DNA of 64,000 nucleotides from Pedobacter polaris (lineage in GTDB: Bacteria; Bacteroidota; Bacteroidia; Sphingobacteriales; Sphingobacteriaceae): NCBI RefSeq assembly GCF_005116505.1, contig NZ_SWBR01000002.1:496314-560313 (forward strand), given 5' to 3'. Under the pieces are notes generated by a model. That model did no database searches. It saw nothing but the letters and a program-made list of their open reading frames with translations, and was not told the origin of the DNA. Below, piece after piece: positions 52,313 to 61,369 of this stretch (its first letter is position 1; every line of letters begins with the position of its first letter). A program made the translations under genes and the position numbers.

Positions 52313-54481
52313 ATGAACAAGAAAACCTTATTAATTACTTTACTATTATTAAGTGGATTTATTCAGTTTGGCTACAATTTACCAGAAGAAGGAATGTTTC
52401 CGCTTAGCGAAATACATAAACTAGATTTAAAAAAAGCTGGATTAAAAATAGATCAAAATGAAGTTTACAATCCAAAAGGAATAAGTTTGGTTGATGCATT
52501 AGTAAATGTGGGCGGTTGTACAGGATCATTCGTTTCAAATGAAGGGTTAATCATTACCAATCATCATTGTGCATTTAGTGCAGTTCAATTGGCAAGTACA
52601 CCAGAGCACGACTATTTAAACAATGGTTTTGTTGCAAAATCTAAAGAACAAGAACTTGAAGCAAAAGGCCTAACATGTCGTATTACTGATAGTTATGAAG
52701 ATGTATCAGATCAAATTTTAGGCGCAGTAGCTCAAATTGAAGATCCCGCATCAAGACTTCAAATGATTAACAATGCGATGAAGAACATTGCAATTGAAGC
52801 AGACAAAAAAGACCCTAGCATTAAAGCAGAAGTTTCTGAAATGTTTATAGGCAAGAGCTATGTTTTATTCAGATATAAAATCATTTTAGATGTTCGTTTG
52901 GTTTATGTACCAAATCGCAAAATTGGAGAGTATGGTGGCGAAACTGACAATTGGGTATGGCCACGCCACACTGGAGATTACTCTTTTATGAGGGCTTATG
53001 TTTCAAAGGATGGTAAACCAGCAAAATATGCTAAAGACAATATTCCTTATACCCCTAAAAAGTTCTTAAAAGTAAATCCGGCGGGGACAACTGAAGAAGA
53101 TTTTGTTTTCATTTTAGGTTATCCAGGCAAAACTTTTCGTCATCGCCCAGCGCAATTTATAGATTTTCAACAAAAATATTTACTTCCTTATACTTCTGAA
53201 TTGTACGATTTTCAGAATACTACTATGGAAAATATAGGCAAAAGAGATAAAACAACAGAATTGAAATTGGCTACCCGAATTAAAAAGAACGCCAATGTAA
53301 TGAAAAACTATAGAGGCAAACTAAAAGGATTGCGTGACATAGATTTGGTTGCACAAAAGAAGCAAGAAGATGCAGGTTTAGCACAATTTATTAACAATAA
53401 TGTTGAAGTCAAAGCTCGTTACGGCAACTTAATGACAGATATCGATCAGCTTTATAAACAATTAAACGGCGATGTTTACCGAGATATGTGGTTTAGTCAG
53501 ATTTATACCTCTACCAGCCTATTAAATATTTCTAAGCAACTTAATGCGTTTAAAACAGAAATGGATAAGCAACCACCTTCACAAAAAGAAATATTTTTTA
53601 ATGCAAATATTGAAAAGCTAAAACAAGGATTAAGTGTAGTTTATGATGCTTATGACATTGATGTTGACAGAAGGATTTTCAAAAAAATGATGACAGATGC
53701 AGCTCTCTTTAATTCAAACCAAAGAGTGAACGCAGTTGATAAGATAATAAGTAAGGGTTCAAATAATGAAGCCATGATTAATGAATATATCAACGACACC
53801 TTTGGTTTAACAAAGTTGAAGGACAAAAACTATGTATTCAATAACCTGCTAAAGTCCAGCAAGGCTATTACAGATTATAATGATGGTTTATTACTGTTCG
53901 AGAGAGATATCTCCATGCAAATAACTGAATTAAAACCAGAAAAAGACCGAAGAGATGGCGTATTAAATAAGCTAATGGGCGATTATGTAAATGTAAAGGA
54001 GAAATTTTTAAAGAAAGATTTTATTCCTGATGCCAATAGCACATTAAGATTAACTTATGGCCATGTTAGGGGCTATTCTCCTGCTGATGCCAATTACATG
54101 TCGCCATACACAAGCGTTAAAGGTATATTGGAAAAGGGAGCCACAGGAAACCCAGAGTATACCTACCCAAATATCATTAAAACATTATGGGACGCAAAAG
54201 ATTTTGGCCTATTTGCAAAGAAAGAGTTAAATGATGTACCTGTTGCATTTTTATACAACATGGATACTACAGGAGGGAATTCTGGATCTCCCATCATGAA
54301 CGCCTATGGCGAGTTAATTGGAGTTAATTTTGATCGTGCCTATGGCGCAACTATTAATGATTATGCTTGGAATGAAAGTTATAGTCGTTCTATTGGTGTT
54401 GATATTCGTTATGTATTGTGGGTAGCCTCAAAAATTGATCATGCTGATTTCTTGCTAAAAGAAATGGGTGTGAATTTGTAA
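52313..54481 (+). CDS. S46 family dipeptidyl peptidase (DPP11-like)
   Basis: A 722-residue periplasmic serine peptidase that releases dipeptides from N-termini. The ATG at 52313 gives a clear signal peptide (MNKKTLLITLLLLSGFIQFG); the upstream TTG at 52283 is unlikely. Catalytic His in ITNHHCAF and Ser657 in GGNSGSP. Arg675, 18 residues after the Ser, matches the Arg that gives DPP11 its Asp/Glu preference in Porphyromonas, where DPP7 has Gly. Length is normal. These enzymes feed amino-acid uptake in peptide-using Bacteroidota. It is followed by its own terminator. Confidence 0.93.
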   Translation: MNKKTLLITLLLLSGFIQFGYNLPEEGMFPLSEIHKLDLKKAGLKIDQNEVYNPKGISLVDALVNVGGCTGSFVSNEGLIITNHHCAFSAVQLASTPEHDYLNNGFVAKSKEQELEAKGLTCRITDSYEDVSDQILGAVAQIEDPASRLQMINNAMKNIAIEADKKDPSIKAEVSEMFIGKSYVLFRYKIILDVRLVYVPNRKIGEYGGETDNWVWPRHTGDYSFMRAYVSKDGKPAKYAKDNIPYTPKKFLKVNPAGTTEEDFVFILGYPGKTFRHRPAQFIDFQQKYLLPYTSELYDFQNTTMENIGKRDKTTELKLATRIKKNANVMKNYRGKLKGLRDIDLVAQKKQEDAGLAQFINNNVEVKARYGNLMTDIDQLYKQLNGDVYRDMWFSQIYTSTSLLNISKQLNAFKTEMDKQPPSQKEIFFNANIEKLKQGLSVVYDAYDIDVDRRIFKKMMTDAALFNSNQRVNAVDKIISKGSNNEAMINEYINDTFGLTKLKDKNYVFNNLLKSSKAITDYNDGLLLFERDISMQITELKPEKDRRDGVLNKLMGDYVNVKEKFLKKDFIPDANSTLRLTYGHVRGYSPADANYMSPYTSVKGILEKGATGNPEYTYPNIIKTLWDAKDFGLFAKKELNDVPVAFLYNMDTTGGNSGSPIMNAYGELIGVNFDRAYGATINDYAWNESYSRSIGVDIRYVLWVASKIDHADFLLKEMGVNL

Positions 54482-54505
54482 AAAAAACATTTTGTAAAAC
54501 GAGAA

Positions 54506-54549
54506 AATAATGGCTATTAATTAAACTAATTAGCTTCATTATTTTTTAA
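54506..54549 (+). terminator. Intrinsic terminator after the S46 peptidase
   Basis: AATAATG (54506-54512) plus GCTA (54513-54516) pairs with TAGC (54531-54534) and CATTATT (54537-54543), with a 2-nt bulge. Four Ts follow. Confidence 0.75.
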
Positions 54550-54566
54550 TAAAACTTTAAATTATC

Positions 54567-54815
54567 ATGAGAATAATTGCCGAATTGCCACATCCTGCAT
54601 GCAAGATTACTTTGTTTAATATGAACCAAAAATACATAGTAAAATTTGAACAGGGGCAGCTTGAACAAAGCTATAAATTATCAGAACTTGACCTTACAGG
54701 AGGAGGGGCAAATGAGATTTTTCAAATCATAGATGAAGAATTTATGAATACAGTTATAGAGCGTTTTAAAACGATGAGAGCGGATTTTTCATTAGCCTAC
54801 CAAAGACAACAGTAA
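54567..54815 (+). CDS. Small hypothetical protein
   Basis: 82 residues, no signal peptide. The sequence MRIIAELPHPACKITLFNMN and YKLSELDLTGGGANEIFQI looks like a compact alpha/beta domain and is well formed as protein; similar short proteins occur in Sphingobacteria. Function unknown. It starts 18 bp after the terminator of the peptidase gene. Confidence 0.7.
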   Translation: MRIIAELPHPACKITLFNMNQKYIVKFEQGQLEQSYKLSELDLTGGGANEIFQIIDEEFMNTVIERFKTMRADFSLAYQRQQ

Positions 54816-54991
54816 CAGTTTACATAAAACATATAACTAACTGTAAATTAATGAGTTTATTTGGTATTCAGAATTTAATTTTGATTTTTCAGCAATTTTA
54901 GCAGAAAATTAGGTGCTAATTAATAAGTTAAACTTGACATAATAATATTTAAGTTATTGATATATAAATTATTAAATAATTATAAAAAATA

Positions 54992-55113
54992 TAATTTTGT
55001 TTGCCAAAACAGCCAAATAAATGGGAAGTTTGGCCTAAATTGAGATGGAATCTCCTAACCTAAGTAATTATTATTTTATTAATTTAAGCAGTGCTTTTAG
55101 TGCTGCTTTTTTT
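54992..55113 (+). ncRNA. Candidate small RNA with three hairpins and a terminator
   Basis: A 365-bp gene-free gap (54816-55180) contains a -7-like box TAATTTTG (54992-54999). It is followed by three successive hairpins: GCCAAA/TTTGGC (55012-55034), GAGAT-GGA-ATCTC (55042-55054) and the terminal 55086-55108. The last has a 10-bp stem with two G-U pairs and a TTT loop, and a seven-T tract. The G-U pairs point to plus-strand transcription. No ORF accounts for it, so I propose an RNA of about 110 nt. It could also be a leader of the gene at 55181. I see no -33 box. The gap before 54992 holds nothing else recognisable. Confidence 0.5.
55086..55113 (+). terminator. Intrinsic terminator of the small-RNA candidate
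   Basis: AAGCAGTGCT pairs with AGTGCTGCTT around TTT, followed by TTTTT. Plus-strand orientation is supported by wobble pairs (55092-55102 and 55093-55101). Confidence 0.85.
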
Positions 55114-55180
55114 ATTGGGAACATCATTTCAAACAATACCCTACTCCTGCTGTTCTTACTAAAACACAATCTCATTAATC

Positions 55181-55819
55181 ATGAAAAAATATTTATTAGC
55201 TTCACTAATTGGAAGTTTATTTTTGATAATTTCTAATCAATCTAAAGCGCAAGAAAGTACAACAAGACCAGACAAATTATATAGCATGAGTGGCATAGGT
55301 TTCTCCCTCCCAGTTGGCGAAACTGCAGACTACCTAAAGCCTAAATTTTCTACTTCTTTAGGTATAAACTTAGGCTTGGGAAATGGAGGATTATTCTTGT
55401 ACCCTAAAGTAAGTTTACATGCCTATGCTTTTAATGAACTTACACCAGATGCGGGATATAACTACGCACTACAAAAAGGAAGGACAACTACCTATTTGTT
55501 AAATGTTGCCTTAGGGTATCGTAAAATAAGTGGGAAATTTGCTTTTTACGGATTTGCAGGTGGTGGTGGCGGTGTAATTTTAACACCAAGAATAGCTGTA
55601 AACCCAACTACGCTACAAGCAGAGTTAAATAACAAGAGCAATAGCATGGGAATGATAGAAGGTGGTGCAGGTACAGAATACAATATTGGTAACGCAGTTT
55701 TATTTCTTGAAGCTGGTTATATGCATGGCTTTAGTAAAATACAAAACAGAAGTTTTAGTGCAGTGCCAATTAGCGTTGGGATAAAGCCTAACTTAAGTAA
55801 GTTATTTAAGAAGAAATAA
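55181..55819 (+). CDS. Hypothetical outer-membrane beta-barrel protein
   Basis: 212 residues. The signal peptide ends near SNQSKAQ (about residue 23). The mature part is rich in glycine and alternating hydrophobic strands (LGINLGLGNGGLFLYPKVSLHAY, FAFYGFAGGGGGVILTP), consistent with a small 8-10 strand porin-like outer-membrane protein. No named family. It follows the small-RNA candidate. Confidence 0.65.
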   Translation: MKKYLLASLIGSLFLIISNQSKAQESTTRPDKLYSMSGIGFSLPVGETADYLKPKFSTSLGINLGLGNGGLFLYPKVSLHAYAFNELTPDAGYNYALQKGRTTTYLLNVALGYRKISGKFAFYGFAGGGGGVILTPRIAVNPTTLQAELNNKSNSMGMIEGGAGTEYNIGNAVLFLEAGYMHGFSKIQNRSFSAVPISVGIKPNLSKLFKKK

Positions 55820-55821
55820 AT

Positions 55822-56520
55822 TTAATCAACTGGTACTAGATCTATATACCAATAGCCAGTTGGAATATCACTTTGATTGGGACTTGGGAAAGTTTTAAAA
55901 ACTTTCTCGCCCAATGTAAAATCTATTGGTTTAGCAAAAATAGGTCCGTCAAACACAAAAGTATGGAATTCTCCATTTTCTCCACATGGATCAATATCTT
56001 TAGGCAAATCAGCCAAAAATGCATCATCAATTATTCTTCCACAAAAATCTTCCAAACCCTCTTTCGTGCAAACTACAACTGTTTTGTAGCCTAAATCAAT
56101 AAATTCTTTAACCAATGTTAAGCTATCTCTTTTCCAAAGAGGAAAAACTGCTTTCATATCAATTTTAGCTAATTGATTTTCTCTATAAGTTTTTAAATCT
56201 TCTAAAAAGATATCTCCAAATATAGAATGGTAAATACCTTCGCTTTTAAGCTGCTCTAATTGTAAAGTGATCTTCCTCTCGTAAATATCCATATCAGGCA
56301 TTTCTGGCAAGCGTACTTGAACTAAAGGAATTTTTAAGCTACTTACTTGTTCTAACAATAAAGTCTCCCTAACGCCATGCATTGCAACTCTATTAAAAAA
56401 GTCGTTTACTGTGGTAAGCAAATAATGTACATCATATTGTTCTTGAGCTAGTATGTGGTGTAAGGCTAAAGTACTATCCTTCCCTCCGCTCCAATTAAAT
56501 ACTGCAGGTATTTTAGGCAT
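55822..56520 (-). CDS. Dph6-like ATP pyrophosphatase
   Basis: A 232-residue PP-loop ATPase with the signature SGGKDS (11-16) and the block HGVRETLLLEQV, FGDIFLEDLKTYRENQ and PLWKRDSLTLVKEFIDLGY, as in diphthine-ammonia ligase (Dph6/MJ0570) proteins. Bacteria have no diphthamide, so the bacterial substrate is unknown. It overlaps the sirtuin gene by 8 bp (its ATG lies inside the 3' end of that gene), so the two are co-translated and may act in one pathway. Confidence 0.85.
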   Translation of the reverse strand: MPKIPAVFNWSGGKDSTLALHHILAQEQYDVHYLLTTVNDFFNRVAMHGVRETLLLEQVSSLKIPLVQVRLPEMPDMDIYERKITLQLEQLKSEGIYHSIFGDIFLEDLKTYRENQLAKIDMKAVFPLWKRDSLTLVKEFIDLGYKTVVVCTKEGLEDFCGRIIDDAFLADLPKDIDPCGENGEFHTFVFDGPIFAKPIDFTLGEKVFKTFPSPNQSDIPTGYWYIDLVPVD

Positions 56521-57205
56521 TGGCTTTTAGTATATTGTAAACTTCTTTTAATCCAGCTGTAGCTGATTTTTCTATTTTAATAATATTTTTATAGTGATTT
56601 ACCGATGGTATGTTAGGATCAACTATATATTTAGGAACCTGATGAGGAACGAAATCTATTAATCCAGCAGCTGGATATACTGCTAAAGATGTACCAATAA
56701 GCAAAAACAAATCTGCTGCTTCACAAATTACAGCAGCAGTTTCTATCATGGGCACCGCCTCACCAAACCAAACTACATGAGGCCTTAGTTGCGAACCCAG
56801 TTCACACAACTCTCCCATTTTTATTTCATCCCCTTTGATAGGATAAAGTAAGGATGAATTTTTATCAGACTGCGCAAAAGTAATTACACCATGCAAGTGC
56901 GTTATATTGGTAGAACCCGCTCTTTCATGTAAATCGTCAATATTTTGTGTAATGATCTGTACATCAAAATCATCTTCAAGTTTGGCTAAGGTAAAATGTG
57001 CATCATTAGGTTTAGCTTGCAAAACTTGCTTTCTTCTTTCATTATAAAATTGTTGTACTAGTGTTGGATTGCTCTCCCAGGCTTCTGGAGTAGCCACATC
57101 CATTACGTTATACCCTTCCCACAGTCCATTAGCATCTCTAAAAGTTTTTATGCCACTTTCTGCACTAATCCCTGCACCTGTTAAAACAACTAACCTCTTT
57201 TTCAT
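56513..57205 (-). CDS. cobB: Sir2-family NAD-dependent deacylase
   Basis: 230 residues from the ATG at 57205 (MKKRLVVLTGAGISAESGI). A longer frame to 57271 runs through a terminator hairpin and is not used. NAD-binding GAGISAESGI (10-19), TQNIDDLHERAG and HLHG (catalytic His) are intact, as is GTSLAVYPAAGL. The zinc-ribbon cysteines of typical sirtuins are absent: the segment between HGV and LRPHVVWFGE has only one Cys. It removes acyl groups from lysines; its reaction is inferred from the family. Confidence 0.9.
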   Translation of the reverse strand: MKKRLVVLTGAGISAESGIKTFRDANGLWEGYNVMDVATPEAWESNPTLVQQFYNERRKQVLQAKPNDAHFTLAKLEDDFDVQIITQNIDDLHERAGSTNITHLHGVITFAQSDKNSSLLYPIKGDEIKMGELCELGSQLRPHVVWFGEAVPMIETAAVICEAADLFLLIGTSLAVYPAAGLIDFVPHQVPKYIVDPNIPSVNHYKNIIKIEKSATAGLKEVYNILKANA

Positions 57206-57248
57206 CCCTCTATGTCTTTTAATGGATTTTCTATTCAAATTTAAATAA

Positions 57249-57280
57249 AAAACCCTTTTGTATTCATACAAAAGGGTTTC
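57249..57280 (-). terminator. Strong intrinsic terminator after the DUF6580 gene
   Basis: A 13-bp perfect stem, AAACCCTTTTGTA (57250-57262) with TACAAAAGGGTTT (57267-57279), loop TTCA. The T-run after it is on the minus strand. It separates the DUF6580 gene from the sirtuin gene. Confidence 0.92.
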
Positions 57281-57303
57281 AATTTATTGTTTAGCTTAAA
57301 ATT

Positions 57304-57882
57304 TTAAGCTGAATTTCTATTTAAGCTTAAAGCTGGATATTTAACTTTTAAAGTTTCAAAAGCACCAAACATAATAGCAGCATAAGCAATTGTTCCATAT
57401 AGGAAATTTAACTCGTATGGAATGGCAGCAACCAAACAAGCCCAAAAGCCTGCTAATGTTTGCGGATAAAGTGTAGAACCGAACCAAACACCATAATCAG
57501 AAACTATCCAATGTATAAAAACTGCAGCAATGCCTGCCCCAAAAACATTTTGAACATTTACCTTTTTAATAATTAGTTTACCAACTAGTACCATTAATAC
57601 AAAAGCGATATAAGTATAGTACCAACCGCCGTAAAAGCCATAATCTTTACCCATTGTTAATACAAGGCCTAAATCGCTTAAAAATAAAACCAATATTGGC
57701 AATAAAAATGCATTGATGTTATTTTTAAAATAAGCCCCGCCAAATATTGCTACAGCTCCAAGGCCAGAGAAATTGGCTATTATTTTAAAATCAGGAGAAA
57801 GTGGTGCAATAACTCTTAAACCAATAATTACTAACATTAATAATAAAAGCACTACCGTTCTGTAACTAGATTTTTTTTCCAT
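57304..57882 (-). CDS. DUF6580 family membrane protein
   Basis: 192 residues with about five to six membrane helices and a conserved middle (FSGLGAVAIFGGAYFK; SDYGVWFGSTLYPQT; GFWACLVAAIPYELNFLYGTI). It resembles ECF-type S-component-like or DUF6580 proteins. The substrate is unknown. A -7-like box TAGTTTTG lies at 57903-57910. It is divergent from the serine hydrolase gene. Confidence 0.78.
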   Translation of the reverse strand: MEKKSSYRTVVLLLLMLVIIGLRVIAPLSPDFKIIANFSGLGAVAIFGGAYFKNNINAFLLPILVLFLSDLGLVLTMGKDYGFYGGWYYTYIAFVLMVLVGKLIIKKVNVQNVFGAGIAAVFIHWIVSDYGVWFGSTLYPQTLAGFWACLVAAIPYELNFLYGTIAYAAIMFGAFETLKVKYPALSLNRNSA

Positions 57883-58093
57883 TGTATATTTAAATTGATA
57901 TGCAAAACTAGCTTTTTTAATGCTGAATAAAAAATATCTGTTTTATTTAATATTTATGGGCATAGACAATTTACACTAATAGAAATATACCTATTACTAC
58001 AACCCTCTTTATAAGCAAAAAATTTGCTTTATACATTAAAGATCTTTTTTTATGAAGATGATTAAACCCTATCTTTAAGACTCAAATTAGCAT

Positions 58094-59347
58094 ATGCATA
58101 GATTATTATTTTGCCTAATCTCCTTAATTAGTACCCAAACAATGGCCCAAAAAACAGATACCCTGTTCTTACAGCAACTGATGGAAAGCAAACCTGAATT
58201 GTTTGCCAAGATTTTAAATAATCATAATAAAAATGATGTACAAATTATGTACACTCAAGTTAATAGAGATAAAAATAATAAACCAAGCTTTAAAACCTTT
58301 AGTTACAACTATAATGCAAAGCGTTATTTTTATCCTGCAAGCACAGTAAAATTAGCAGGGGTGATATTTGCACTAGAGCGGGTAAATGAATTAAAAAACA
58401 AAGGGTTAACTGCTAATTTAACTATGATAACTGATAGCAGTTTTAAAGGACAAACCAAAGTATTAAAAGATGAAAGTGCAGCAAATGGAAAACCAAGTAT
58501 AGCTCATTATGTAAAGAAGGTTTTGTTAACCAGTGATAATGATGCTTTTAATAGATTATTTGAGTTTGTTGGCAGAGCAGAAATTAACTCAAAGCTTAAA
58601 AAATACGGCTTAACTGAAAGTAGAATTTTAAATCGCTTAGCTATAGGTGATGGTGACGAATCAGCTAAACACACAAATGCTATAAATTTTTATAATGGAG
58701 ATCAGCTAATCTATCAACAAGCTGCTCAATATGACAACAAAGAATATCCTTTAGAATTAACCAATTTAATTGTTGGCAAAGGCTATATGGATAGCAAAGA
58801 TCAATTGGTAAATGAGCCCTATAGTTTTGCCAACAAAAACGTTTTCACTATTGCTGATCAGCTGTCCTTAATGAAAAGATTAATGATGCCTGAAGCTTAT
58901 CCTGTGAAGGAAAGATTCAATTTATCCATAGAGGATTACAAACTCATTTATACCTATATGAGTAAGCTACCTACAGAAAGCGATTATCCCAAATATGATC
59001 CACAGGAATTTTGGCCAACTTATGCTAAAATGTTATTTTATGGAAGAGAGAAGGAAGCTTTTTTAGATCCAAACATTAGGATATTTAATAAATATGGAGA
59101 TAGCTACGGATTTATCATCGACAACTCCTACTTTGTTGATTTTAAAAACAAGGTTGAATATTTTTTAACTGCTGTAGTGCAAAGTAATGAAGATGGTATT
59201 TATAACGACAACAAATATGAATACGAAACGGTTTGTTATCCTTTTATGAAAAACTTGGGTAGAGCAATTTATGAATTTGAGCTCAATAGAAAGAAAAAGC
59301 AGTTGCCAGATTTGAGCAAGTTTAAAATGGATTATACAAACAAATAA
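58094..59347 (+). CDS. Class A beta-lactamase-fold serine hydrolase
   Basis: 417 residues with a signal peptide (ending TMAQ, about residue 19). The active-site SxxK motif is Ser83-x-x-Lys86 (YPASTVKLAG), and SDN follows at 147-149 (TSDNDAFNRL), as in class A beta-lactamases and penicillin-interacting enzymes. I see no clear KTG triad or omega-loop Glu166-type motif. The length exceeds a typical 290-residue enzyme by about 120 residues at the C-terminus. It may be a beta-lactamase-related peptidase or a true resistance enzyme. Confidence 0.82.
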   Translation: MHRLLFCLISLISTQTMAQKTDTLFLQQLMESKPELFAKILNNHNKNDVQIMYTQVNRDKNNKPSFKTFSYNYNAKRYFYPASTVKLAGVIFALERVNELKNKGLTANLTMITDSSFKGQTKVLKDESAANGKPSIAHYVKKVLLTSDNDAFNRLFEFVGRAEINSKLKKYGLTESRILNRLAIGDGDESAKHTNAINFYNGDQLIYQQAAQYDNKEYPLELTNLIVGKGYMDSKDQLVNEPYSFANKNVFTIADQLSLMKRLMMPEAYPVKERFNLSIEDYKLIYTYMSKLPTESDYPKYDPQEFWPTYAKMLFYGREKEAFLDPNIRIFNKYGDSYGFIIDNSYFVDFKNKVEYFLTAVVQSNEDGIYNDNKYEYETVCYPFMKNLGRAIYEFELNRKKKQLPDLSKFKMDYTNK

Positions 59348-59348
59348 A

Positions 59349-59374
59349 AAAGCCCCGAATTTCTTCGAGGCTTT
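59349..59374. terminator. Bidirectional terminator between serine hydrolase and BtuB genes
   Basis: AAAGCC (59349-59354) pairs with GGCTTT (59369-59374), with inner CGAA/TTCG. It lies between convergent genes with A and T runs on both sides. Confidence 0.8.
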
Positions 59375-59392
59375 AATTATTAAGTATGAAGA

Positions 59393-61267
59393 TTATTTAA
59401 AATTAAAGCTTACACCAGCATTCATATTGAAGCCCATTGTACGGTAACCAATAATTTCAGTATATTTTTCGTCAGTTAAGTTCTTCAAATCGGCGAAGAT
59501 TTTAAGACGCTTTTTAGCTAAAGCATATTCTGCATAAAAATTAAATATCTGATAAGAATCTAAAATTTTATTAACAGAAGGATAAGTACTAAAATCGCTA
59601 TCAGTTCTTTCTCCTGTAAATTTATAGTTTGCACTTAAATATAAGTTTTCAGTAGCCTGTACACCAGCATTTACGCCATACGTATTTTTTGGTCTACGTA
59701 ATAGGATATCAGATATGGTAGTTCCTGCAATTTGCTTCCCCTCTACATAAGCATAATATCCGTTTATGTAAAATCTATCAAACTTCACTCCTGGTTCAAT
59801 TTCAAAGCCTTTATCCTTTTGTTGATCTTGATTTATATACCCAACTGAACCATAGATAATTGCATCTTTCATATCTCTTTTAAAGCCAACTACACGAAGG
59901 TTTAACTTTTCATTTAAGAAATTAAAAGTTGCACCAGCTTCATAATTTGTTGCCTTCTCTGGCTTTAAGTTTAAATTTGCTCCATATTGACCAAATAGCA
60001 TTTCTAAGGTTGGTGCCCTAAAAGCAGAAGAAACCGTACCGAATATTTTTATTTCTTTAATAAGATTGATACTTGGTGTAACCACATAAGTATAATTTTC
60101 GCCATATTTATTATGTTTATTATAACGTCCTCCTACTTCTAAATTAAACACACTTAAATCATGTAGAAATAACGAGGCATAAGTACTAAATAGATTTGCT
60201 GATGGCTCTCTATCCTTTGTAGCATTAAAATGGGTAACTGAAGTTGCTCTATTATCTAAGCCTAAAAGGATGTTTACTTTATCTCCTAAATTTTGATTGT
60301 AGAAAACATCTAGCAGATCCATTTTACCCTGATATTGGCCACTATACTTGCTTATATATTTCCTATTTGTATTTTGATGACTATAGTTGAAAGTAATTTT
60401 TCCATTATCTAATTGATAAATCGCATTTAGTCCGCCATTAAAATGCTTTGATGTTGATGTATTTCCTGCATCGGTAAAAGCATTATCATCATAGTCAAAT
60501 CTTCCTTCAAAATACCTAACAAATGGATTTATGCTCAATCTTTTATCTAATTGTAACGAGAAATTCGCATTTAATGCATCTTGCTTTACTCCGTCTTTAT
60601 CAAAAACTAGATTGTTCCCTACTGGATTTTCTGCTTCAGAAATACCATCAGTTCTAAAATGACTGTAACTTAAATTATAAGTAAAAGCATCTACTTTACT
60701 ACTTAAACCAATTGTCCCCTTGTAGGTATTATAACTTCCGGCAGTTGCTACACCATACACATTGTTGCCTTTTGTACCACTTTTTTTAGTGATGATATTT
60801 ACTACACCTGCAACTGCATCAGAACCATAAATGGTAGATTGACCACCTCTTAAAATTTCGATTCTTTCAATTTGATCAATTGCCAATAATCTTAAATCAA
60901 AAGATGATCCTGAAACTGAGGGATCTGTAGCTAAAACTCCATCAATTAAAATTACAGCATAAGAACTACCAGCACCCCTAAAGAAAAGGCTTTTTTCTTT
61001 ACTAGCATTGCTTCCAAACCCTACAACTGTAATACCAGCTTGTTGATTTAGTAGGTCAGCTAAATTTCTTCCACTGCTGCGAGCTAATTCTTCACTTGTA
61101 ATAATGGTTACTACTTTACCTGTTTGTGATTGTTTTTGTTCATTTTTTGTGGTAGAAATAACCACTTCATTTAACGTTTTGGCATCTTGTGCCATAGCAG
61201 ATTTACCCAAAAGGGTTAATTGTACAAGTCCTAGACCTGCAGCAATTAATTTAGTTTTTTTGTTCAT
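59393..61267 (-). CDS. btuB: BtuB-like TonB-dependent cobalamin receptor
   Basis: 624 residues from the ATG at 61267 (MNKKTKLIAAGLGLVQLTLLG...AMAQ, signal peptide). The upstream frame to 61294 is unlikely. The plug (about 28-140) has the typical ADLLNQQAGITVVGFG, RIEILRGGQSTIYGSDAVAGVVNIITKK, and the barrel ends with Phe-Lys (AGVSFNFK). Its length and the plug match the BtuB group. Cobalamin identity rests mainly on the riboswitch directly upstream, since TonB receptors for other ligands can look alike. Confidence 0.9.
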   Translation of the reverse strand: MNKKTKLIAAGLGLVQLTLLGKSAMAQDAKTLNEVVISTTKNEQKQSQTGKVVTIITSEELARSSGRNLADLLNQQAGITVVGFGSNASKEKSLFFRGAGSSYAVILIDGVLATDPSVSGSSFDLRLLAIDQIERIEILRGGQSTIYGSDAVAGVVNIITKKSGTKGNNVYGVATAGSYNTYKGTIGLSSKVDAFTYNLSYSHFRTDGISEAENPVGNNLVFDKDGVKQDALNANFSLQLDKRLSINPFVRYFEGRFDYDDNAFTDAGNTSTSKHFNGGLNAIYQLDNGKITFNYSHQNTNRKYISKYSGQYQGKMDLLDVFYNQNLGDKVNILLGLDNRATSVTHFNATKDREPSANLFSTYASLFLHDLSVFNLEVGGRYNKHNKYGENYTYVVTPSINLIKEIKIFGTVSSAFRAPTLEMLFGQYGANLNLKPEKATNYEAGATFNFLNEKLNLRVVGFKRDMKDAIIYGSVGYINQDQQKDKGFEIEPGVKFDRFYINGYYAYVEGKQIAGTTISDILLRRPKNTYGVNAGVQATENLYLSANYKFTGERTDSDFSTYPSVNKILDSYQIFNFYAEYALAKKRLKIFADLKNLTDEKYTEIIGYRTMGFNMNAGVSFNFK

Positions 61268-61369
61268 TTGTTGTGAGTTTTTCACACACAGCAACAGAAT
61301 CAGAATAGAAATGAGTATAATAAAGTCCCACTCCTAGCTTCAATCCCCGAAAGCTATGAAATATTAAAC

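Noticed and set aside
55045-55236. Plus-strand frame of 63 codons across the small-RNA terminator
   Set aside because: It runs through a terminator and into the start of the barrel gene in another frame.
57201-57271. Longer sirtuin start at 57271
   Set aside because: The extension runs through a 13-bp terminator hairpin and does not resemble a sirtuin N-terminus.
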